Assembly (NCBI GenBank): GCA_017617145.1
Contig: JAFZWX010000162.1
Location: 1 to 9,156, forward strand
Source of the DNA: Treponema sp.
GTDB taxonomy: Bacteria; Spirochaetota; Spirochaetia; Treponematales; Treponemataceae
Reading direction: 5' to 3'
DNA length: 9,156 nucleotides
Of the stretch, positions 1-6,345 are shown one piece after another; position 1 is the stretch's first letter, and each line of letters begins with the position of its first letter. The notes below the pieces were generated by a model. That model saw only the letters and a list, made by a program, of their open reading frames with translations. It made no database searches and was not told the DNA's origin. Position numbers and translations under genes: made by a program.

Positions 1-2
1 AT

Positions 3-74
3 CTGCTTGAACTGAAAAAGAATGTGGACATTCTCCAGGAACAGCTCCTGAAAATGTCCATCAAACCTAAATAA
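3..74 (+). CDS. 3' end of an upstream gene, truncated by the window edge
   Basis: Frame 3 is open from the window edge to a TAA at 72-74 and gives 23 residues beginning LLELKKNVDILQ and ending KMSIKPK. The other two forward frames stop within the first 15 bases. The fragment is rich in Leu, Lys and Glu with hydrophobic residues at helical spacing, so it looks like the end of an amphipathic helix or coiled coil. This is too little to name a family. The gene converges on the ABC ATPase gene, with 76 bp between the two stop codons. Confidence 0.6.
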   Translation: MLELKKNVDILQEQLLKMSIKPK

Positions 75-77
75 TTT

Positions 78-135
78 CGGTTAGAATTCTAACATGATTT
101 ACGGTTAGATTTCGGTTAGATTTTTACATGATTTA
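78..135. repeat. Cluster of short direct repeats in the convergent gap
   Basis: The octamer CGGTTAGA occurs at 78-85, 102-109 and 113-120. The last two belong to a perfect 11-bp tandem duplication, CGGTTAGATTT, at 102-112 and 113-123. The decamer ACATGATTTA occurs at 92-101 and 126-135 and closes each half, so the region reads as a 24-bp unit followed by a 34-bp unit enlarged by the internal duplication. A 12-bp perfect palindrome, TTAGAATTCTAA, lies at 81-92. The region sits between two converging stop codons, so a promoter role is unlikely. It has no GC-rich stem with a U-run and is not a textbook intrinsic terminator on either strand. Confidence 0.6.
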
Positions 136-150
136 ATACGAGCTTTAGAT

Positions 151-756
151 TTACGAGATAAACATATCTTTTGTGATGATTTTTGAGCACAATTGTTCAA
201 GTAATGTACGGTCATGACAAATTACAAGACAGGAACACGATTTTTGAACGATAAGCTGTTTTATAAGAGTGATTATATTTTGAATGTTATTTTCGTCCTG
301 AGCTGCAAAAGGTTCATCAAGAAGCAATAATCCTCCAGCTTCAAGATGTGCAAATGCTCTTGCAATAGCAGTCCGCTGCTGTTCACCACCGCTAAGAGTT
401 TTTGCAGAATCGTTTATTTTATGCAGCATATTTAATTTTTCCAGCCAGGCTGCAGCAGTTGCATTTGCAGCTGCTTTGTCCATTTTGTTTTCAAGCGGAA
501 GTGTTACATTCTTTAATACAGTTTGTGAAGGAATTAAGCGCGGCTCTTGAAAAACGTAGGAAACAGGAAGCCCTTCGACAAGCTCAGGGTGCGCATGGTC
601 AGCAATATAATTGAACAGAGTGGTTTTTCCGCTTCCTGTTGGGGCAAAAAAACCTATAATTTCTTTTGGAGAAACTGCAAGGTTAAAGTTTTTGAACAAT
701 TCGTGTCCGCCTGCTGCAAGATTCAGGTTTTCAATTTTTAATATTAATTCATTCAT
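151..756 (-). CDS. ABC importer ATP-binding subunit, NitT/TauT (SsuB/TauB-like) family
   Basis: This is the predicted cytoplasmic ATPase that powers the importer encoded by the two genes upstream of it. All nucleotide-binding elements are visible in the 201-residue product: Walker A APTGSGKTT (38-46), Q-loop YVFQEP with Q70, signature LSGGEQQR (121-128), Walker B LLLLDEP with D147 and E148, and the switch histidine H181 in VICHD. The FQEPRLIP Q-loop is typical of the COG1116 group that serves nitrate, sulfonate, taurine and pyrimidine-precursor importers; the substrate cannot be read from it. The ATG lies 3 nt after the permease stop, and a GGGG-containing ribosome site falls inside the last permease codons, so the two are probably translationally coupled. 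Odd points: the protein is shorter than the 240-260 residues usual for the family, only 26 residues separate Walker A K44 from Q70, and that stretch holds a repeat-derived HPELVEG segment. The protein ends about 20 residues after the switch histidine. Confidence 0.93.
   Translation of the reverse strand: MNELILKIENLNLAAGGHELFKNFNLAVSPKEIIGFFAPTGSGKTTLFNYIADHAHPELVEGLPVSYVFQEPRLIPSQTVLKNVTLPLENKMDKAAANATAAAWLEKLNMLHKINDSAKTLSGGEQQRTAIARAFAHLEAGGLLLLDEPFAAQDENNIQNIITLIKQLIVQKSCSCLVICHDRTLLEQLCSKIITKDMFIS
571..593 (-). repeat. Dispersed repeat copy 1 inside the ABC ATPase gene (PELVEG type)
   Basis: The plus strand reads CCCTTCGACAAGCTCAGGG from 571, which encodes HPELVEG (residues 56-62) on the minus strand. 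Bases 572-594 match 6395-6417 in the sensor-kinase gene at 18 of 23 positions, in the same orientation and reading frame. The stretch falls between Walker A and the Q-loop, where family members normally differ in length, so extra residues may be tolerated. From memory, PELVEG, EPVEG, FDKLR and LSLSKG peptides derived from this kind of repeat occur scattered through proteins of many unrelated bacteria; this was not checked by search. Confidence 0.6.
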
Positions 757-759
757 GTA

Positions 760-1518
760 TTACACCCCAACCTGCATTCGCGCTGTAAGTTTTTTTACTG
801 CAAGCATAAACAGTTGTTCAAGAACAAAACTAACAATTACAAGAATAATTGCAACAGCCATTACTGTTGAAGTCTCAAGATGAACCTGTGCCTTCTGAAG
901 CATTGTACCTGCAGCGTACTTTGGGAGGCTTAAAACTTCACCGGCAGCAACAACCTTCCAGGTAAGCCCAAATGTCGAAACCATTCCGTTTAAGAAAAAA
1001 GGTACAAGTGATGGTAACTGAATATACCGAAAAATCTGTCTACGACTCAATTTAAAAACGTGTGCCATGACAAGGAGCTTTTCATCTGTTTTGTAAAAAC
1101 CGTTAGCAACTGCAGTAGTCATAATTGGAAGTGTCATAAGAACAGAAACAAAAACAGGAACTGTTCCAGACTTAAACCAGAAAAGTGCAATAAGAATAAA
1201 TGCTACAACCGGTGTTGCTCTGATTATCGCAAGCGGCAGTTCAAAAAAATCGTGGAAGAAACGTGAAAAACCGGCACCTATACCAAAAACTGTTCCAAGA
1301 AGTACAGTAACTGCAAAAGAAATAATTACCCGCAAAAAAGTGTAAGCAAAGGCACGCCAGAAAACAGGAGATTTTACAAGTCCTGTAGTAACGGCAAAAA
1401 CATTTGCAGGGGTTGGTAAAATGAGCGGGGCATTTATAATGCGGGCAACGACGAACCATACAACTACAATGACTACCAGAGAGAGAATGTATGCTGATAT
1501 GGTTCGCAGTTTTTTCAT
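760..1518 (-). CDS. ABC importer permease subunit, NitT/TauT (SsuC/TauC-like) family
   Basis: This inner-membrane subunit (252 residues) should form the translocation pore, probably as a homodimer, since only one permease gene is present. It fits the BPD_transp_1 fold. Hydrophobic segments lie near residues 7-28, 58-84, 94-114, 117-138, 170-190 and 216-241. The cytoplasmic coupling loop that docks on the ATPase is recognisable at 146-169, as a degenerate EAA motif ending in RYIQLPSL. A TWKVVAAGEVL segment at 186-196 is also typical of SsuC-like permeases. The ATG directly follows the TAA of the binding-protein gene with no gap, and a GGA-type ribosome site lies in that gene's final codons. 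The next gene, the ATPase, starts 3 nt after the stop. The substrate cannot be deduced. Confidence 0.92.
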   Translation of the reverse strand: MKKLRTISAYILSLVVIVVVWFVVARIINAPLILPTPANVFAVTTGLVKSPVFWRAFAYTFLRVIISFAVTVLLGTVFGIGAGFSRFFHDFFELPLAIIRATPVVAFILIALFWFKSGTVPVFVSVLMTLPIMTTAVANGFYKTDEKLLVMAHVFKLSRRQIFRYIQLPSLVPFFLNGMVSTFGLTWKVVAAGEVLSLPKYAAGTMLQKAQVHLETSTVMAVAIILVIVSFVLEQLFMLAVKKLTARMQVGV

Positions 1519-2451
1519 TTATTTCCAGTAAAATCCTTTGTCCGGAAGTTTGCCACCAATTGAAGAAGCGTCAAACTCAAGGAAGATATTCAGCAGTTCT
1601 TCAACTTTCTTTTTGGCATCGGCTTTGCTGGCTGGAATATAAACATAATTTGCCTTAGGAACAGACTTAGCAACAATTGCGGCTGCAAGTCCAAGTCCAA
1701 AATCTTCACAAAGCTTTCCGGCTTCGGCAGGATTTTCCAGAGTCTTGGCAAGAGATGCCTGATAGTCTGAAAGGAATGCTTTAAGAACTTTTGCATTCTT
1801 CTTGGCAAAATCTTTTGTTACTACCATTACTGTAAGAGGATAAACCTTGCCCTTACCTTCAAATCTTTCATATTCTGCCTGTAAATCTACTGCAACAAAA
1901 ACTTTATCAGATTTTGTCTGGGCAACTGTTGCAAAAGGCTCAGGAACAACAGCATATGAAATTTTTCCAGAAATTAACTGAGCTGCAATCTGGGCTGTTG
2001 GAATAGAAAAATCAAGAGTTACTCCGTCGGCTGTGTCGGCAGCAATACCATTCTTGCCCAAAAGATATCGGAACATATATTCTGGAGTGGCGCCCTGACC
2101 TGCTACAACAACAGTTTTTCCTTTAAGGTCATCAAGCGACTTTACGCTGGTATCTGTTGTAATGAGCGAAAGGTTTCCGTTTCCTGTAATTGCAACACAT
2201 TGAATTGCGCCGTTTGAACTGTTGTAAACCTTGGCGGCAACATTTGCAGGAAGAAAGCCTACGTCAATTTCGCCCTTGAGCATTTTTGGTAGGAGCGCTG
2301 TTGGTTCTGCAAATTTTTCTACATCTTCATTTAAAAGATATGCTGCTGGAATACAGCTTGGACCATTTAAAACACCAAGCCGGAGATTTTGAGCGCAAAC
2401 GCCTGTGCACAAAACAAGTCCGGCAACTAAAGAGAATATTATTTTTTTCAT
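1519..2451 (-). CDS. ABC importer periplasmic substrate-binding protein, NitT/TauT family
   Basis: The 310-residue product would capture the substrate outside the inner membrane and deliver it to the downstream permease. The N-terminus, MKKIIFSLVAGLVL followed by CTGVCAQ, is a signal peptide with a likely signal-peptidase I cut after VCA (residue 20). No good lipobox is seen, so a soluble periplasmic form is favoured. The body resembles COG0715 proteins: an NGPSCIPAAYL ligand-loop region (29-39), KGEIDVGFLPANVAAKVYN (59-77), SLDDLKGKTVVVAGQGATPEY (105-125), AVVPEPFATV (167-176), and the closing SIGGKLPDKGFYW. The ATG at 2451 is chosen over an in-frame ATG at 2508 because it begins the signal peptide and has a GGGG ribosome site 5 nt upstream. 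The longer form would overlap clpC and translate through a palindrome. Nitrate, sulfonate, taurine or a vitamin precursor are all possible ligands. Confidence 0.9.
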   Translation of the reverse strand: MKKIIFSLVAGLVLCTGVCAQNLRLGVLNGPSCIPAAYLLNEDVEKFAEPTALLPKMLKGEIDVGFLPANVAAKVYNSSNGAIQCVAITGNGNLSLITTDTSVKSLDDLKGKTVVVAGQGATPEYMFRYLLGKNGIAADTADGVTLDFSIPTAQIAAQLISGKISYAVVPEPFATVAQTKSDKVFVAVDLQAEYERFEGKGKVYPLTVMVVTKDFAKKNAKVLKAFLSDYQASLAKTLENPAEAGKLCEDFGLGLAAAIVAKSVPKANYVYIPASKADAKKKVEELLNIFLEFDASSIGGKLPDKGFYWK

Positions 2452-2467
2452 AGATACCCCGAATGTC

Positions 2468-2490
2468 ATTATCGGGCTTGACCCGATAAT
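2468..2490. repeat. Perfect 9-bp palindromic unit between clpC and the binding-protein gene
   Basis: ATTATCGGG (2468-2476) and CCCGATAAT (2482-2490) form a perfect 9-bp stem around the 5-nt loop CTTGA. On the transcribed minus strand it starts 1 nt after the clpC stop and ends 16 nt before the binding-protein ATG, leaving the GGGG ribosome site free. No U-run follows the stem, so it is not a standard intrinsic terminator. It could shield the clpC 3' end, attenuate readthrough or simply be a dispersed unit. From memory, very similar elements (ATTGCCGGGCTTGACCCGG and variants) occur as intergenic repeats in many genomes. Confidence 0.7.
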
Positions 2491-2491
2491 C

Positions 2492-5071
2492 TTATTCCTT
2501 GGAAACAAGAACAGGCACTTTTACAGCTTCCTTTTCCTGCTTTACAAGTTTGACCTTGATTTTATCACAATTACATTCAATAGTCACGCAGTTAAGAGAG
2601 GCATCCTGATTAGAAAGAATTTCTATCGAAAGTGGATCTTCAATTTCTTTACGGATAAGGCGTCGCATTGGGCGGGCACCCATTGCAGGATTATAACCGT
2701 GTTCAATAAGATATTCTTTTGCCTTAGGCTTGATATTTATAGTAAGTTTTTTATCTTTAAGTCGTTCAGAAAGTTCGGCCAGCTGAATGTCAAGAATCTG
2801 ACTAACCTGTTTTTTGCTCAAAGCATCGAATACAATAACATCATCAATTCGGTTTATAAGCTCAGGATTCAAAAGCTTTTTAAGCTCGTTCATAGCCCCT
2901 GCCTTGATTTCTTCATAAGCCATAACACCTTCGGCAGTTCCAAAACCAACACGTCCTTCGTTAGTAATCTGGCGCGCTCCGGCATTACTTGTCATAATTA
3001 TTACAGTATTGCGGAAGTTTACGGTGTGTCCAAGATTATCGCTGAGTTCCCCTTCTTCAAGCATCTGTAGCAATAAGTTAAAGATGTCCGGGTGTGCTTT
3101 TTCAATTTCATCAAGAAGAATTACCGAATACGGATGGCGGCGAACTTTTTCTGTAAGAACTCCACCTTCCTGGTAACCAACATATCCTGGAGGTGCTCCA
3201 ACAAGTCGGCTGGCGTTGTGCTTTTCCATGTAATCAGACATATCAATTCTAATGAGAGACTCTTCTGAGCCAAAGAGATATTTTGCAAGAGCCTTTGCAA
3301 GCTGAGTTTTTCCAACGCCTGTAGGACCAAGGAAAATAAATGAACCAACCGGATGCTTTGGAGAAGAAATACCGGCACGGCTACGTCGGATTGCTCCGGA
3401 AATAAGGCTTACAGCACTATCCTGTCCGATTACTGTGCGGTGAAGCTCGTCTTCCATATGAATGATTCGTTCAGTTTCGCTTGCGGTCATCTGCTCAACA
3501 GGAATGCCTGTCATTTCGCTGATTATTTTTTCTATATCTGCGGCAGTTACAACTTTGGCAGGACGATTTCCGTTCTTTTCCCAAAAGTTTGTATAAAGGC
3601 TGAGTTTTTTCTTTAAGTCAATTACCTTGTCGCGAACAACAGCTGCATTTTCATAATCCTGATTAAGTACAAGATTTCGCTTTTCTTCTTCAAGTTCCTT
3701 TTTCTTTTCTTCTAAGAAAGCAAGCTCGCTAGGGCGTTCTTCTTCCTGGATTTTTTTAGCGGCGCCAGCTTCGTCAAGAATATCAATTGCTTTATCCGGC
3801 AAAACTTTCTCTGGCAGGTAGCGTTTTGAAAGACGCACGATTGTTGGAATTACATCGTCGGCATAAACAACATTGTGATATTTTTCGTATTTTTCTTTAA
3901 TTCCCTGCAAGATTTTTTCAGTTTCGTCAACATTAGGTTCTTCTACCTTTACTACCTGAAATCTTCGTTCAAGGGCAAGGTCTCGTTCAATATGACGGGT
4001 ATATTCCTTTGTTGTAGTTGCACCAATAATCTGGATTTCTCCGCGTGAAAGAGCAGGCTTCATAATGTTAGAAGCATCCATTGTTCCTTCGTTTCCACCA
4101 GCACCGATTATTGCGTGAAGCTCATCAATAAACAAAATAATATCTTTATCTTCCTGAAGCTCGTTCAGGATTTTTTTCATTCGCTCTTCAAACTCACCGC
4201 GATATTTTGTACCGGCAACAACTGCCGCAAGGTCAAGAGAAAGGATTCTTTTTTTAATAAGCTCTGCAGGAACTTTTCCTTCGGCAATGCGCTGGGCAAG
4301 GCCTTCTACAATAGCAGTCTTACCTACTCCAGGTTCCCCAGTCAAAACTGGATTATTTTTTGTTCTGCGTGCAAGAATCTGAATTACACGGTGTATTTCT
4401 TTGTCGCGGCCAACTACAGGATCCTGCTTTTTGTCGCGTGCAAGCTTTGTTAAGTCGCGGCTGTATTGTGAAAGGAAAAGTTCCTTTTTCTTATTCTGAG
4501 TTTTATCCTGGCGTGAAGCTTTTGCTGCATTTGGTTCGTCAAAAACATCAAAAAGGCTGCCGTCTTCACCAAGAAGGCTTTTGAAAACTGTATCTACAAG
4601 AGTTTCGGCACGGGCCTGCCTTATAGAAGAATTATGTTCACCCTGAAGCTCCATAACAACAAAGCGGGCATCCATAATTGTATAATCAGCGGCTTTAAAA
4701 AATCGGTTTGTAATGCTTCCTTCTTCGCGGATTGCAGCAAGGAGCAGATGTTCTGTTCCAATATAATCATTATGAAGTGCATTTGCTTCAATGTCGGCAA
4801 TATCAATAAGCTGCTGATAACGACGGCTCACAGGAAGAGAGTCTAAGGTTGGAGTTTTTGGTTCGTCGGAAAAGAATTTTTGTATAAAATCAAGAAGAGC
4901 TTCCGGTTCAAGCAAAAGCTTATCGAAAACCTGATAAGCTAAGCCTTCTTTATTCTTAATCATTGCAAGAATAACATGCTCCGGCAAAAGTTGTTTGCTT
5001 CCAAGTTGGCGTGCTTCGTCCTGTGCAAGAACCGAAACAATTTCTTTTGCTCGAGGTGAAAAATTCTTCAT
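2492..5071 (-). CDS. clpC: ClpC-type AAA+ unfoldase, ATPase partner of ClpP
   Basis: Class I Clp/Hsp100 ring ATPase of 859 residues that unfolds substrates and threads them into the ClpP protease in the cytoplasm. Domains in order: double Clp_N repeat (about 1-145), AAA-1 with Walker A GEPGVGKT (245-252) and Walker B ILFIDE (D316, E317), arginine pair at 369-370, a short middle domain with a UVR-like helix (about 455-495, [13 protein letters not shown]), AAA-2 with Walker A GPTGVGKT (582-589) and Walker B VILLDE (D654, E655), and sensor-2 GARPMRR (798-804). The VGF tripeptide at 708-710 is the ClpP-docking loop, which separates ClpC from the disaggregase ClpB, as does the short UVR-type middle domain. 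A GGAG ribosome site lies 6 nt before the ATG. The gene starts 63 nt after the CHR pair and ends 40 nt before the importer genes. No clpP, mcsA, mcsB or ctsR is in the window. Confidence 0.97.
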   Translation of the reverse strand: MKNFSPRAKEIVSVLAQDEARQLGSKQLLPEHVILAMIKNKEGLAYQVFDKLLLEPEALLDFIQKFFSDEPKTPTLDSLPVSRRYQQLIDIADIEANALHNDYIGTEHLLLAAIREEGSITNRFFKAADYTIMDARFVVMELQGEHNSSIRQARAETLVDTVFKSLLGEDGSLFDVFDEPNAAKASRQDKTQNKKKELFLSQYSRDLTKLARDKKQDPVVGRDKEIHRVIQILARRTKNNPVLTGEPGVGKTAIVEGLAQRIAEGKVPAELIKKRILSLDLAAVVAGTKYRGEFEERMKKILNELQEDKDIILFIDELHAIIGAGGNEGTMDASNIMKPALSRGEIQIIGATTTKEYTRHIERDLALERRFQVVKVEEPNVDETEKILQGIKEKYEKYHNVVYADDVIPTIVRLSKRYLPEKVLPDKAIDILDEAGAAKKIQEEERPSELAFLEEKKKELEEEKRNLVLNQDYENAAVVRDKVIDLKKKLSLYTNFWEKNGNRPAKVVTAADIEKIISEMTGIPVEQMTASETERIIHMEDELHRTVIGQDSAVSLISGAIRRSRAGISSPKHPVGSFIFLGPTGVGKTQLAKALAKYLFGSEESLIRIDMSDYMEKHNASRLVGAPPGYVGYQEGGVLTEKVRRHPYSVILLDEIEKAHPDIFNLLLQMLEEGELSDNLGHTVNFRNTVIIMTSNAGARQITNEGRVGFGTAEGVMAYEEIKAGAMNELKKLLNPELINRIDDVIVFDALSKKQVSQILDIQLAELSERLKDKKLTINIKPKAKEYLIEHGYNPAMGARPMRRLIRKEIEDPLSIEILSNQDASLNCVTIECNCDKIKVKLVKQEKEAVKVPVLVSKE

Positions 5072-5082
5072 TTTTAACTCCA

Positions 5083-5109
5083 GATAATTATACTTGTCTT
5101 TTAATTATC
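5083..5109 (-). promoter_or_regulatory. Inverted repeat overlapping a possible clpC -10 element
   Basis: GATAATTA (5083-5090) and TAATTATC (5102-5109) form a perfect 8-bp inverted repeat with an 11-nt spacer, centres about 19 bp apart, as in a dimeric repressor site. A consensus TATAAT on the minus strand (5092-5087) overlaps the promoter-distal arm. No convincing -35 is seen at 16-18 bp. The implied start near 5080 leaves a leader of only about 9 nt and cuts into the GGAG site at 5081-5078, which weakens the promoter call. The repeat does not match CIRCE or the CtsR heptamer pair. Confidence 0.35.
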
Positions 5110-5134
5110 GGCAGAAGGGGCTGTTTTCTGCAAT

Positions 5135-5707
5135 TCAAAAGTACAAAACTCCAAACACGGCACCAAGCACAATTATTATAATAGGATGAACTTTAAACTT
5201 CAAAATCAGGAACGTGCACAAAGCATAAAAGGCAAGGCAAACCCATTCAAAAAGGTCTTTCCAGCCGGCTAAGGTCAAAAGCGTATTCAACTCCCCGGGG
5301 ATTTTTACAAGTGTAAAAAGGAAAATCTGTACTGCCGGAACGAGAATCATACCGGTTGTAATTGGCCGCAGAAAAGCAAGTGAACCTTTTACAAATGGAT
5401 TTTCGTGAAACTTCTGTAAAAAGCGTGCAATAATAAGAATAATTATAATGCTTGGCAATGCTTCAAAAATTGACGTTAGTATTGCACCAGGTATTCCATA
5501 CAGATTATAACCAATATAAGTTGCCATATTTATGCCTATTGGGCCAGGCGTACTTTCGCTGATAGCAACCATATTGTAAAACTGTTCGGTAGAAATAAGA
5601 CCACGCGCAACTATTGTCTGCTGCATGAGTGTAATTGCAACTACACCACCGCCAATTGTAAATAATCCTATATAAAAGAATGTAAAACAAAGTGAAATTA
5701 TACTCAT
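5135..5707 (-). CDS. CHR-family chromate transporter, second half-size subunit
   Basis: A 190-residue inner-membrane protein of the short-chain CHR (chromate ion transporter) family, in which two half-size paralogues encoded side by side act together. The family signature is clear: FTIGGGVVAITLMQ (17-30), then SESTPGPIGINMATYIGY (50-67). These are followed by hydrophobic stretches near 70-95, 110-132 and 155-190. Known CHR proteins export chromate; the physiological anion in organisms not exposed to chromate is uncertain. The start overlaps the stop of the partner gene as ATGA, and a strong AGGAGG at 5715-5720 lies 7 nt upstream, so the pair should be co-translated. The product ends with the last membrane segment and has no soluble tail. 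Confidence 0.92.
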   Translation of the reverse strand: MSIISLCFTFFYIGLFTIGGGVVAITLMQQTIVARGLISTEQFYNMVAISESTPGPIGINMATYIGYNLYGIPGAILTSIFEALPSIIIILIIARFLQKFHENPFVKGSLAFLRPITTGMILVPAVQIFLFTLVKIPGELNTLLTLAGWKDLFEWVCLAFYALCTFLILKFKVHPIIIIVLGAVFGVLYF

Positions 5708-6345
5708 TTTGATTCCTCCTGTTCAGAGGATTGTTCAGTGGATTGTTCAGTGGATTTTCCAGAAAGAGCAGTTTTTTCTGTTTGAGCTTCTTTTTTCTTC
5801 AAACGCACAACATTTAAACATCCAACTGCAAGAGCTGCAAGAATTATAATAAACGACGGCACCTTAAAAAAGAAAATACAAACAAATGCCACAAGCATAA
5901 AAAGCACGTTCCATACATTTTTAATTGTTTTTTTTGCAAACTTAATTATTACAGTTGTAAGAAGCGCCGCAACAGCAACGTTTATTCCTTTAAGAGCCGC
6001 CTGTACCCGCGGATATTCAGAAACAGAATTAATTGTACCAGCCAGAATAGTTATGATTATGATAGAAGGCGAAATAATTCCAAGAGTTGAAAAAATGCCT
6101 CCAAGAATACCCGCCTGTCTGTAGCCCACGAAGGTTGCAACATTTACTGCAATAATTCCCGGAGTACTCTGCCCTATTGCGTAATAATCAATTAAATCTT
6201 CTTCTGTGAGCCAGTGTTTTTTTTCTATAAGTTCTTTTTGCAGCATTGGCATCATTGCAAGTCCACCACCAAAGGTAAAAATGCCGGTGCGGAAAAATGC
6301 AACGTAAAGTTCCAGCAAGGTTGGCAGAAGTTTCTTTTTTTCCAT
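5704..6345 (-). CDS. CHR-family chromate transporter, first half-size subunit
   Basis: A 213-residue membrane protein paralogous to the product of the next gene. Signature elements are FFRTGIFTFGGGLAMMPML (17-35) and YAIGQSTPGIIAVNVATFVGYR (55-76). Hydrophobic segments follow near 80-103, 121-138, 148-160 and 162-180. Unlike its partner it carries a charged, Ser/Gln/Glu-rich cytoplasmic-looking tail (about 181-213) in which STEQ, STEQ and SSEQ repeat. The ATG directly follows the kinase TAA; a GAGG inside the last kinase codons can serve as ribosome site, so translation is probably coupled. The position right after the sensor kinase suggests that the signal pathway and this transporter share one mRNA. 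Confidence 0.92.
   Translation of the reverse strand: MEKKKLLPTLLELYVAFFRTGIFTFGGGLAMMPMLQKELIEKKHWLTEEDLIDYYAIGQSTPGIIAVNVATFVGYRQAGILGGIFSTLGIISPSIIIITILAGTINSVSEYPRVQAALKGINVAVAALLTTVIIKFAKKTIKNVWNVLFMLVAFVCIFFFKVPSFIIILAALAVGCLNVVRLKKKEAQTEKTALSGKSTEQSTEQSSEQEESK
5721..5756 (-). repeat. 12-bp minisatellite, three copies, in the CHR1 tail
   Basis: The unit GTTCAGTGGATT (plus strand) occurs at 5733-5744 and 5745-5756, with a one-base variant, GTTCAGAGGATT, at 5721-5732. The 12-bp period keeps frame and encodes the STEQ/SSEQ repeats near the C-terminus of the first CHR subunit. Copy-number change would lengthen or shorten the tail by four residues without breaking the frame. Confidence 0.9.

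Noticed and set aside
402..883. Several overlapping short plus-strand open frames opposite the ABC ATPase gene
   Set aside because: They are antisense to a complete ATPase with all motifs and show no ribosome sites or recognisable domains; one merely translates the repeat as PFDKLRV.
2466..2490. Intrinsic terminator after clpC
   Set aside because: The stem is good, but no U-run follows on the transcribed strand, and the binding-protein gene begins 16 nt later.
2452..2508. Longer N-terminus for the substrate-binding protein from the ATG at 2508
   Set aside because: It would overlap the clpC end, translate through the palindrome and place 19 extra residues before a normal signal peptide; the ATG at 2451 has its own ribosome site.
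2405..3070. Open plus-strand frame of 221 codons opposite the clpC 3' end and the binding-protein signal peptide
   Set aside because: It lies antisense to a strongly recognised ClpC, has no family-like motifs and no ribosome site, and its composition follows the complementary codons of clpC.
5111..5130. Hairpin GCAGAA/TTCTGC as a terminator between CHR2 and clpC
   Set aside because: A 6-bp stem with an 9-nt loop and an A-rich rather than T-rich continuation; too weak to support termination.
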